Shown here piece after piece: positions 53,665 to 60,748 of a stretch of 64,000 nucleotides of DNA. Below the pieces are notes generated by a model, which saw only the letters and a program-made list of their open reading frames with translations, ran no database searches and was not told where the DNA came from. The translations under genes and the position numbers were made by a program. The stretch is from assembly GCA_023254175.1 (NCBI GenBank), contig JALQYJ010000106.1, positions 1 through 64,000 on the forward strand. Direction: 5' to 3'. Every line of letters begins with the position of its first letter. The stretch's first letter is position 1. This DNA is from Runella sp. (GTDB lineage Bacteria > Bacteroidota > Bacteroidia > Cytophagales > Spirosomataceae).

Positions 53665-53692
53665 ATCAATTAACTTTGAATAGTTAATTGAT
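53665..53692. promoter_or_regulatory. AT-rich palindrome upstream of the ACT-domain gene (possible operator)
   Basis: Perfect 11-bp inverted repeat (53665-53675 with 53682-53692, ATCAATTAACT/AGTTAATTGAT) with a 6-base centre. It contains a TAACTTTG box at 53671-53678 and overlaps the TTG (53688-53690) of a second promoter-like pair, TTG-N20-TAACTTTA, at 53688-53718. A regulator dimer could bind here and control the downstream gene. Confidence 0.4.
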
Positions 53693-53792
53693 AGACATAA
53701 AAACATTTTTTAACTTTACAACCAGCAGTGAAGTTATTTTTTTAGAACAATTAAAATACTTTGTCGATAGATTTTAAATATAACTTATTATT

Positions 53793-54050
53793 ATGAAACT
53801 CAACTCCTCACCAATAGTATCGCCTGCTCAGCTTGAAATCCTTGGGTTTGACCGAATTGGCTTTGTGGAAGAAGTAACCCGATTTTCCTCGGATTATGGC
53901 CATATTGTCAGTGTGTATTTTGAAGCGGATGGCGTTCGTTCTCAAGGCTTTCTCAAAATCAATTTACACCACTCAGACCGACTAGAAAATTTAATAAAAC
54001 GCCTCAAGGCCATCACGGGATTAGTACGAGTCAGACGAATTGAGGCATAG
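53793..54050 (+). CDS. Small stand-alone ACT-like domain protein
   Basis: 85 residues. FDRIGFVEEVTRFSSDYGHIVSVYFEADG ends in a beta strand, followed by RLENLIKRLKAITGLVRVRRIE. This is the beta-alpha-beta-beta-alpha-beta pattern of an ACT domain, closest in style to the C-terminal ACT of RelA/SpoT proteins (the LxRLxxIxGVxxVRRI ending). It has no catalytic domain, no signal peptide and no helices long enough for a membrane. Presumably it senses a small molecule or regulates a partner. It stands alone, with an unusual palindromic upstream region and nothing obvious downstream. Confidence 0.62.
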   Translation: MKLNSSPIVSPAQLEILGFDRIGFVEEVTRFSSDYGHIVSVYFEADGVRSQGFLKINLHHSDRLENLIKRLKAITGLVRVRRIEA

Positions 54051-54089
54051 TTTTTAAAATCAAATCACATTCACAGACCTTAAAATACT

Positions 54090-54246
54090 AGTTCTTTTTA
54101 TCTACATCAATTTTTGCAAGATGGAACGAATATGGCACAAAGTATCTGAACGCCCTCAATAACGTTTACCCCAAGGTGCAAAAAGACTTTGAGTACATTG
54201 TACCGACCAAAGAAATTGGAAAAGTGACCGCGCCTAGCCAGCACTA
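54090..54246 (+). pseudogene. Possible gene fragment of unknown family
   Basis: About 50 codons after an in-frame TAG read like real protein (RWNEYGTKYLNALNNVYPKV, then QKDFEYIVPTKEIGKVT and APSQHYYLTE) with balanced composition, but there is no start codon and the frame then runs antisense into the FKBP gene. It could be the C-terminal remnant of a lost gene. I cannot assign a family. Confidence 0.3.
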
Positions 54247-54705
54247 CTATTTGACTGAAACAACCTCAATTTCAAACAAAAGCGGGGAGTTAGGTGGTAT
54301 ATCCGCCCCTGCTCCTCTCGAACCATATCCTAACGATGAAGGAAAAATAAGGGTAGCTTTTTCACCAACTTTCATTTTTGCAATTCCTTCATCAAAACCT
54401 GCAATCACTTGGCCAGCACCTAAATAAAAACTGAACGTTCCAGCGTCAAAAGTTCGGTCAGTCAGAAGTTTACCAGTGTATTTCACCGTAGCAAGTTGCC
54501 CTATTTTAACGCTGGCACCTCCAGTATTGGCTTTCGTTAAAATATAGCGTAAACCGCTAGAAGTCTTTTCGGTTACAGCCAAATTGTTATTTTTTATATA
54601 ATTTTCAATTTGCTGTTCTTCGGTTCCCGTCAACTCTTCACGGTTACAACCAAAAAAAATGACCGATACAATTAAAACCCAAATAAAACGTCCTATTGTT
54701 TTCAT
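54247..54705 (-). CDS. FKBP-type peptidyl-prolyl isomerase lipoprotein
   Basis: 152 residues from the ATG at 54705; the frame extends to 54804, but the added 33 residues precede a clear lipoprotein signal peptide (MKTIGRFIWVLIVSVIFFG, Cys at 20). The FKBP domain (about 65-152) has VKYTGKLLTDRTFDAG, FYLGAGQVIAGFDEGIAKM and PSSLGYGSRGAG ... SPLLFEIEVV. Conserved binding-pocket residues of FKBPs (Tyr, Phe, Asp, Val/Ile, Trp position replaced by Phe) are largely present. It helps fold periplasmic or surface proteins. Confidence 0.9.
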   Translation of the reverse strand: MKTIGRFIWVLIVSVIFFGCNREELTGTEEQQIENYIKNNNLAVTEKTSSGLRYILTKANTGGASVKIGQLATVKYTGKLLTDRTFDAGTFSFYLGAGQVIAGFDEGIAKMKVGEKATLIFPSSLGYGSRGAGADIPPNSPLLFEIEVVSVK

Positions 54706-54808
54706 AAATAAAGATAAGTGAGGCACAAAAGTACGTAACCTTATTTTCTTTTTGCCATTTTGTACATTTTCTTTCAACGCGATAATAGACACCTTACGGG
54801 CCAAACAC

Positions 54809-54838
54809 TTGACAATCTGAAAGTTTCTACTAACTTTG
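54809..54838 (+). promoter_or_regulatory. Bacteroidota-type promoter of the 54.9 kb gene
   Basis: TTG at 54809-54811, 19-base spacer, perfect TAACTTTG at 54831-54838. About 82 bases before the ATG at 54921. Confidence 0.6.
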
Positions 54839-54920
54839 TTTCACCTTTTACCCTATTTTGGTTATCCACGCCATTTAAAGTAACTCATTCTGATTCCACC
54901 CACTCTTTGCCTTTTTAATT

Positions 54921-56246
54921 ATGAATACCGTTTTTACCAAAGCGCATCTATTTAGAGGGGTTTATCCAATTTTTACCCCTGCCGTATTCGTCAAAACATT
55001 GTTACTCTGCTTGATTTGTTATTCGTCAATTTTTGCCAATTCTATTTTGATTGCCATGGATGACAAACAAACCAACCACCTCAAAGCCTATGGGATTGCC
55101 TACTGGGAGCTCAAAGCCGACCGCGAAGTAGACTGGCTTCTGAATTACCGAGGCGGAAGTTTTATGATACATTATTCAACCGTTCTTGAGCGCGAATGTC
55201 GGCTGAGAGGTGTTTCGTACGAAGTAATCTCTGAGGCAAACGTCAAATCTTTGTTGGCCCAAATAGCCCATCCGGACGCCAACATGGATGTAGTTAAACT
55301 CCACAAAGCGGCTCGTATTGTAGTGTATAGCCCCGTTAAGGTCAGTACCTCTTCCTTTGAGGATACCGATGCGGTTTTGCTTGTCTTGAAATATGCCGAA
55401 ATTCCGTTTGAAATTGTTTACGACGAAGAGATTCTAAAAGGTGACCTCGCCAAATACGATTGGCTTCACCTTCACCACGAAGATTTCACAGGGCAGTTTG
55501 GTCGTAATCGTCGACGCATGACAATTGCAGACGTTCAAGCCCAAGAAAACATTGCCAAAAAATTTGGCTACAAGAAAGTTTCACAGCTCAAACTCGACGT
55601 TGCCCGTACCATCAAAGGCTTTTGTGCGGGCGGCGGCTATTTGTTTGCTATGTGTTCTGGAGCTGAGTCATTGGATGTGGCCTTGGCTGCCGAAGGGGTT
55701 GACATTGTTCCTTCCATTTTTGACGGGGATGGCGTTGACCCCAAGGCACAATCAAAATTAGATTTTGATAAAACCATTGCATTCGAAAATTTTGTGCTTG
55801 AACTCAACAACGACGACGATTATCGAGGCGGAGGAATGTCGTTTTCAAATATTAACTCCTCCTCTGGTCAGGGTTGGGGTGACGACACTAACACTTTTTT
55901 TTCACTCTTTAATTTTTCGGCTAAATGGGACGTTATTCCTTCCATGTTGGTTCAAAATCATGAAAATATCATTCGAGAGTTTTTTGGACAAACCACTGCT
56001 TTTAATAAAAAAACAGTCAAATCAAGTGCATTGGTCATGGGGCAGAGCAAATCATCCGACCGCTATATTTACGGGGAGTTAGGGCGGGGTCAATGGACTT
56101 TTTACGGCGGTCACGACCCCGAAGGACAACGCGGGTTTCACCGAATGCCAACCGACTTAAACCTGCACCCGCATTCCCCAGGCTATCGACTCATACTAAA
56201 CAATGTGTTGTTTCCATCGGCAAAAAAGAAAAAGCGGAAGACCTAG
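54921..56246 (+). CDS. Conserved Bacteroidota protein often labelled 'asparagine synthetase B'; true function unknown
   Basis: 441 residues: a long hydrophobic signal region (residues about 25-42), then LIAMDDKQTNHLKAYGIAYWELK and DWLLNYRGGSFMIHYS. Relatives in Bacteroidota databases are often named asparagine synthetase B, but no N-terminal catalytic Cys (Cys-2), no glutaminase domain and no PPi-loop SGGxDS motif are visible. The middle, GFCAGGGYLFAMCSGAESLDVALAAEG, resembles a class I glutamine-amidotransferase or BPL_N-like nucleophile elbow (MCSGAE). The C-terminus is Lys-rich. It is a single gene and probably exported to the periplasm. Confidence 0.72.
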   Translation: MNTVFTKAHLFRGVYPIFTPAVFVKTLLLCLICYSSIFANSILIAMDDKQTNHLKAYGIAYWELKADREVDWLLNYRGGSFMIHYSTVLERECRLRGVSYEVISEANVKSLLAQIAHPDANMDVVKLHKAARIVVYSPVKVSTSSFEDTDAVLLVLKYAEIPFEIVYDEEILKGDLAKYDWLHLHHEDFTGQFGRNRRRMTIADVQAQENIAKKFGYKKVSQLKLDVARTIKGFCAGGGYLFAMCSGAESLDVALAAEGVDIVPSIFDGDGVDPKAQSKLDFDKTIAFENFVLELNNDDDYRGGGMSFSNINSSSGQGWGDDTNTFFSLFNFSAKWDVIPSMLVQNHENIIREFFGQTTAFNKKTVKSSALVMGQSKSSDRYIYGELGRGQWTFYGGHDPEGQRGFHRMPTDLNLHPHSPGYRLILNNVLFPSAKKKKRKT

Positions 56247-56427
56247 CGTTGTTGCGCGGCAGGTCTGTTGTGGAGTTCAACCGTTTCAGAGCCTGTTTAG
56301 AGCCGCAAAATGACTATTTTCTTTCTGTCTTGTGTTATTGTCGCGGGTAGTTATGGAGCTTTTAGCGTAAGTAAAAAATATGGTTTGTCCAAAGACTTCC
56401 TGCGTCTTAGCGCCTTTGTCTAAACTA

Positions 56428-57363
56428 TTATTTTGAATCCAAGAAAGCCTTAATTTGTTTTACCAATGCTTCGTTAATTTTTACGTAACTTTCTTGAGTC
56501 CATCCCGCAATATGAGGAGTAAGAATCACGCGGTTGGAGGTACGAAGGTAGTCAAAAGCCGCTTGTTGTTCGGGGGTCAAAGTTTTTAACTTTTCATTTT
56601 CCAACACATCTAAGCACACACCCCGAATCTTACCGCTTGTTAACCCTCTCACTACCGCCGACGTGTCTACGATTTCGCCACGGGCTATATTCATCAAAAA
56701 AAAGGGTCGAGCCACTTTTTCGATAAATTCATCATTGACCCAACGACGCGTTTCTCCCGTCAACGGAACGTGAAAACTGATTACGTCGGCATCGGCAAGG
56801 ATTGCCTCCAAAGTAGCTTCTTCTGCATAGGCATTGCCATAGTTGGTCAGGTATTTGTCATACGCTAAAACTTTACACCCAAACCCGCTCAAACGTTGGG
56901 CCGTTGCACTTCCGTTAAAGCCAAAACCAATCAATCCAACCGTTTTTCCCATCAACTCAATTCCACGATTGCCTTCCCGATCCCAAGTTCCCTGTCGAAC
57001 TTCTCGGTCAGCTTTCGCAATATTGGCAAACAATCCTAGTAACATCCCCAACGCATGTTCCGCTACTGCATCACGGTTGCCTTCGTTGGCCGCAAATACT
57101 TCGATATTTCTTGCTGCGGCAGCGTCTAAGTCAATCAAATCTAGGCCCGCACCAGCCCTTGCGATAAACTTGAGTCGGGTTGCTTTAACCAAAATTTCTT
57201 CGTCAATAAACGTTTTACTACGAATCACCAAGCCCTCGTATTCGCCACATTTTTCAAGTATATCAGCTCGCTTAAACGCAGGTTCATAATGAAAGTTTAT
57301 CCCCAACTCTCCGAGCATTTCGAAGAGTGAAGAATGTATGTCGTCGGCAATTAAAATGGTCAT
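56428..57363 (-). CDS. D-2-hydroxyacid dehydrogenase (phosphoglycerate dehydrogenase-like)
   Basis: 311 residues. Substrate and NAD-binding halves of the D-isomer-specific 2-hydroxyacid dehydrogenase fold: RAGAGLDLIDLDAAAARNI, VGLIGFGFNGSATAQRL (the GxGxxG/A loop with Asn-Gly), NIARGEIVD (catalytic Arg), VCLDVLENE (catalytic Glu), LTPHIAGWT (catalytic His). It matches the short SerA form without the C-terminal ACT/ASB regulatory domains. Likely substrate 3-phosphoglycerate or a related 2-hydroxyacid. Divergent from pdxA, which belongs to pyridoxal-5'-phosphate synthesis. Confidence 0.88.
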   Translation of the reverse strand: MTILIADDIHSSLFEMLGELGINFHYEPAFKRADILEKCGEYEGLVIRSKTFIDEEILVKATRLKFIARAGAGLDLIDLDAAAARNIEVFAANEGNRDAVAEHALGMLLGLFANIAKADREVRQGTWDREGNRGIELMGKTVGLIGFGFNGSATAQRLSGFGCKVLAYDKYLTNYGNAYAEEATLEAILADADVISFHVPLTGETRRWVNDEFIEKVARPFFLMNIARGEIVDTSAVVRGLTSGKIRGVCLDVLENEKLKTLTPEQQAAFDYLRTSNRVILTPHIAGWTQESYVKINEALVKQIKAFLDSK

Positions 57364-57456
57364 ATTAGAATCTCAGCATAAATAGGGTTACAAAAATAGT
57401 GCGCATTATTCGTAAATTGCGGCTCAATGTACAAATCTCATTTATAATTTAGCATC

Positions 57457-58542
57457 ATGAGTGAATCATATTCGGATAAACCTGTCATTGGCATCACATT
57501 AGGAGATTATAATGGTATCGGCCCAGAAGTTATTCTTAAAGTATTATACAGCAACCAACTCAATCGGATCTGTACCCCCGTAGTCTATGGCTCAATGCGA
57601 ATTTTGAATCGGTATCGTAACCTGCTCGAAATGAAGGATTGGAACTTGTTTGGGGCTCAAAAAATCGACATGATTAACCCCAAAATGACCAACGTAATTA
57701 CGTGTTGGCAAGATCCACAAGAAGATATACAACCTGGAAAAGTAACGCCAGAAGCAGGAAAAGGGGCGTTTGAGTCGCTAAAACGTGCCGTCGAAGACCT
57801 TGAAGAAGGCCGACTTGATGCTATTGTTACGGCTCCCATCAACAAAAATAACATTCAAAACGAGGAGTTTAACTTTCCTGGACATACCGAATACCTAGCA
57901 GAATCGTTTGGTGTTCAAGAGCCTTTAATGTTTATGGTGAGTGATATACTTCGAGTGGGGGTTGTCACTGGTCACATTCCTCTTAATGAGGTAGCTTCTC
58001 ACATTACAAAAGAAAAAATCACTGCCCGCTTACAAGCTATGCTTAAATCCCTTCGAGGCGATTTTGGCATTCGAAAACCTCGCATTGCTGTTTTGGGCCT
58101 GAACCCTCATGCGGGTGAAAGTGGCTTACTTGGTAGTGAAGAAAATGATATCATCGAACCTTTGATTAAGGAAATGCGCGCCAAAGGGCAGCTCGTTTAT
58201 GGCCCCTATCCTGCGGATGGTTTTTTTGCTGCCCAATCGTACCGTAAATACGATGCCGTTTTGGCCATGTACCACGACCAAGGACTTACACCGTTTAAAA
58301 CCATTGCTTTTAACGACGGAGTGAATTTTACGGCAGGATTGCCGATTGTTCGTACCTCACCCGACCACGGCACAGCTTACGACATTGCTGGCAAAAACCT
58401 TGCCGACGAAACCTCTATGCGACAGGCCATTTTTACAGCTATCGACATCGTTAGGCAGCGAAAAGAACAAGCCGAACTTGAAAAAAATGCGTTAAAAAGA
58501 AACCCTGTTGTCGAGAAAATGACCTCTCAAGAAGAGAAATAA
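57457..58542 (+). CDS. pdxA: 4-hydroxythreonine-4-phosphate dehydrogenase PdxA
   Basis: 361 residues. PdxA oxidises 4-phosphohydroxy-L-threonine to the unstable ketone that condenses with deoxyxylulose phosphate in vitamin B6 synthesis. Signature segments: GITLGDYNGIGPEVI, VTAPINKNNI, the metal His in FPGHTEYLAE, LNPHAGESGLLG and YHDQGLTPFK, and TSPDHGTAYDIAGK. The C-terminal tail (KEQAELEKNALKRNPVVEK) is a little longer than usual and helical. A decayed gene follows at once on the same strand. Confidence 0.94.
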   Translation: MSESYSDKPVIGITLGDYNGIGPEVILKVLYSNQLNRICTPVVYGSMRILNRYRNLLEMKDWNLFGAQKIDMINPKMTNVITCWQDPQEDIQPGKVTPEAGKGAFESLKRAVEDLEEGRLDAIVTAPINKNNIQNEEFNFPGHTEYLAESFGVQEPLMFMVSDILRVGVVTGHIPLNEVASHITKEKITARLQAMLKSLRGDFGIRKPRIAVLGLNPHAGESGLLGSEENDIIEPLIKEMRAKGQLVYGPYPADGFFAAQSYRKYDAVLAMYHDQGLTPFKTIAFNDGVNFTAGLPIVRTSPDHGTAYDIAGKNLADETSMRQAIFTAIDIVRQRKEQAELEKNALKRNPVVEKMTSQEEK

Positions 58543-58562
58543 TTATTTTGATTACTTAGAGG

Positions 58563-59052
58563 GTGCAAGAACGAAAAGAAAATACACTACGAGAAGCGTT
58601 GTAAAAAGCCGATTTCAACGCTCCAAACCCGCTTTTTACGGACAAACTTATGCTAAAAATTGAGGCAGAAGCTGCTTTGTCGGAAGCAAAAGAACCCGTA
58701 CTGCGGATGTTGTTGCAGTAGCATGGTTTAGACCAAAGAATACCTGATTTTACAAACAGTGTTTTGACGCCGATAACGCCAAAAAAACGTATTTAAGCCC
58801 ATTATACCGACACATGTGGCATATAACGGCGTTTTTTGTGGGTGTATTACTGGTTTTGGGAGTGTTTTTTCAACAAAAAAACTCCTTGAACAGTAGTAGC
58901 CAAGGAGTTAAGTGGATGTCGAAGGAGATTAGATTCCTAAAGTGGTGTCGTTGGTACCCGAACAAATGGTGTTAGCAACGGTAGCCACTTCTGCTTTATT
59001 GGCGTTTGATTACCTGATTCGGTACAGTAAAAACAACGTTCAACAAGCCTAG
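58563..59052 (+). pseudogene. Heavily decayed gene for a single-pass membrane protein
   Basis: Reading across three frames gives one plausible protein. Frame 1: VQERKENTLREAL(stop), then KADFNAPNPLFTDKLMLKI, EAEAALSEAKEPVLRMLLQ(stop), HGLDQRIPDFTNSVLTPI and TPKKRI(stop). Frame 3 from 58814: HITAFFVGVLLVLGVFFQQ, a transmembrane helix, then KNSLNSSSQGVKWMSKEI. Frame 2 from 58933: IPKVVSLVPEQMVLATV, ATSALLAFDYLIRY, a second hydrophobic segment, ending at TAG 59050-59052. The stops are TAA, TAG and TAA, each one C-to-T change from CAA/CAG. It probably encoded a small cytoplasmic-domain-plus-membrane protein (anti-sigma-factor-like style, unproven). Covers most of the 561-base gap after pdxA. Confidence 0.6.
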
Positions 59053-59103
59053 TCTAAGCTCTTATCTGTCTACTCCACTTGTTTCATCGAGCAAAAAAAA
59101 CAA

Positions 59104-59691
59104 CTACTTGATTCGTTCTGGATTTTCACTTACAAAAGCCGACCATGCCCCTTTTTTCGCTCCTTTCTTTTTGGCCGCTGCTGATGGTAATGCGTTGGCA
59201 TGATAATGATGGCAAATCGCAATAGCTACGGCATCGGTGGCATCGAGGTATTCGGGTTGAAGAGGCATTTTGAGAATACTTTGCAACATCAAGGCTACTT
59301 GCTCTTTCGTTGCGTTTCCATTGCCCGTTACCGACATTTTTACAGTTTTGGGCGAATACTCCACAATCGGAATATTTCGGTTGAGTGCAGCAGCCATTGC
59401 TACTCCCTGAGCACGCCCCAATTTGAGCATCGACTGTGGGTTTTTTCCATAAAAAGGGTCTTCGATGGCCATTTCATCGGGCAAAAATTCTTCGATAAGC
59501 TGAGCAATACGGTCAAAAATTTTCTTCAGTTTGAGTTCATGGCTACTATATTTGTCAAGTTTTAAGACACCGTATTGAAGTAAATCGATACGTGCACCAA
59601 TAATACGAATGACACCGTACCCTGCGATACGGGTTCCTGGGTCAATCCCTAAAATAATTTTTTCAGTCAGATTTGATAGTTTATCTTGCAT
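59104..59691 (-). CDS. ruvC: Holliday junction resolvase RuvC
   Basis: 195 residues from the ATG at 59691; the frame extends to 59760 but the added 23 residues are not RuvC-like. It cuts four-way DNA junctions in recombination. The acidic metal site is visible: D17 in LGIDPGTRIAGYG, Glu in AIEDPFYGKN, and the final DATDAVAIAICHH. The C-terminus is extended and Lys-rich (KKKGAKKGAWSAF). Its start codon overlaps the start codon of the opposite-strand gene (59690) by two bases, an unusual divergent arrangement. Confidence 0.93.
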   Translation of the reverse strand: MQDKLSNLTEKIILGIDPGTRIAGYGVIRIIGARIDLLQYGVLKLDKYSSHELKLKKIFDRIAQLIEEFLPDEMAIEDPFYGKNPQSMLKLGRAQGVAMAAALNRNIPIVEYSPKTVKMSVTGNGNATKEQVALMLQSILKMPLQPEYLDATDAVAIAICHHYHANALPSAAAKKKGAKKGAWSAFVSENPERIK

Positions 59692-60688
59692 GACGCAAAG
59701 TAACAGCCCTTCGTGGTTTTCTCGGCTCTCCTCGCTCAAAAAAATCACTTGGGTGTTCAAACTTCTCCTTTTTTTGGGGATATTGTGCTATTTATACGTC
59801 AGTATCGAAGCCAAAGGGCAAAGTTTGGTAGAGGTATATCGCATCCTTTGTTTTCATTTGCGCGAAAGCCATTGGGAGCTGCTTGCCTTAGTCGTACTCC
59901 TTACCCCCGTAAACTGGGCCTGCGAAAGCAGAAAATGGCAGTTATTAGCCCAAAAAATTGAAACTATTAGCTTTGGACAAGCCTTTCAGGGAGTTTTGGC
60001 GGGCCTTGCGCTTGGTTTTTTGATGCCCAACAACGTCGGCGACGCGGCAGGGAGGGTATTGTCACTACAAAGCTACCAACGGCTAACGGGCGTAGGAGCC
60101 GCTTTACTTTCCAACGGACTACAGTTTTACGTTTCCATGTTTTTCGGAACGGCGGGTTGGGGTGTCTGGATTTTTCAGCAACCTAGTTTACAAAACGGCC
60201 CACAACTCCTACTTTTTATGACATTGGTAAGCACTAACTTGTTGGGTATTTGGCTCATTCTGAAGCGCGAACGAGCAGAAAAGTACCTTGAAAGGTTTCG
60301 GTTTTTCAAATGGATAGAGCCCTACATCAGCGTCATCGCGACGTACTCGTTAAGCGAAATTGGAGCAGCTTTTCGTTGGGCGCTGTTGCGCTATGGAGTA
60401 TTTACAGCTCAGTTTGCCTTACTATTGTGGATTTTTGAGGTAAAATTGTCCCTTGGGATTGCTTTAGCAGGAATTTTTCTAGTATTTTTTGCCAAAACGC
60501 TGATTCCAGCGCTCAATTTTTTAGGTGATTTGGGCATTCGTGAAGCCTCTTCGTTGTACGTTTTTAGCTTTTATGACGTCGAACCTGCCCGCATTTTGGC
60601 AGTAACACTTACCCTTTGGTGCATTAATATTCTTCTTCCTATGCTGATAGGAACCTTTTGGACATGGAAGCTCAAATGGTGGAATTGA
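59690..60688 (+). CDS. LPG-synthase/flippase-type membrane protein
   Basis: 332 residues from the ATG at 59690; a longer frame from 59609 is possible but runs inside ruvC. About eight hydrophobic helices; the loops CESRKWQLLAQKI, GLALGFLMPNNVGDAAGR and FLGDLGIREASSLY match the lysylphosphatidylglycerol-synthase transmembrane (UPF0104) family, where the conserved N/G/R residues of the P-N-N-x-G-D-x-x-G-R motif lie. No soluble aminoacyl-transferase domain is present, so it is the flippase-like half only; the lipid is unknown. Convergent with nuoM. Confidence 0.83.
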   Translation: MTQSNSPSWFSRLSSLKKITWVFKLLLFLGILCYLYVSIEAKGQSLVEVYRILCFHLRESHWELLALVVLLTPVNWACESRKWQLLAQKIETISFGQAFQGVLAGLALGFLMPNNVGDAAGRVLSLQSYQRLTGVGAALLSNGLQFYVSMFFGTAGWGVWIFQQPSLQNGPQLLLFMTLVSTNLLGIWLILKRERAEKYLERFRFFKWIEPYISVIATYSLSEIGAAFRWALLRYGVFTAQFALLLWIFEVKLSLGIALAGIFLVFFAKTLIPALNFLGDLGIREASSLYVFSFYDVEPARILAVTLTLWCINILLPMLIGTFWTWKLKWWN

Positions 60689-60748
60689 GGTGCCTGTGGG
60701 TCTGTTTGCTCACAACCTGACCAAGTGTTTTTTGATTAAAATAGATGT

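Noticed and set aside
54176-54427. 83-codon plus-strand frame at the FKBP 3' end
   Set aside because: Its second half is antisense to FKBP; only the first part (54090-54246) looks protein-like and is listed as a possible fragment.
56310-56423. A 37-codon plus-strand frame starting MTIFFLSCVIVAGSYGAF
   Set aside because: It looks like a membrane segment, but it is short, has no ribosome-binding site, and its end (TGCGTCTTAGCGCC) resembles a common intergenic word. It could be a remnant, but the evidence is too thin.
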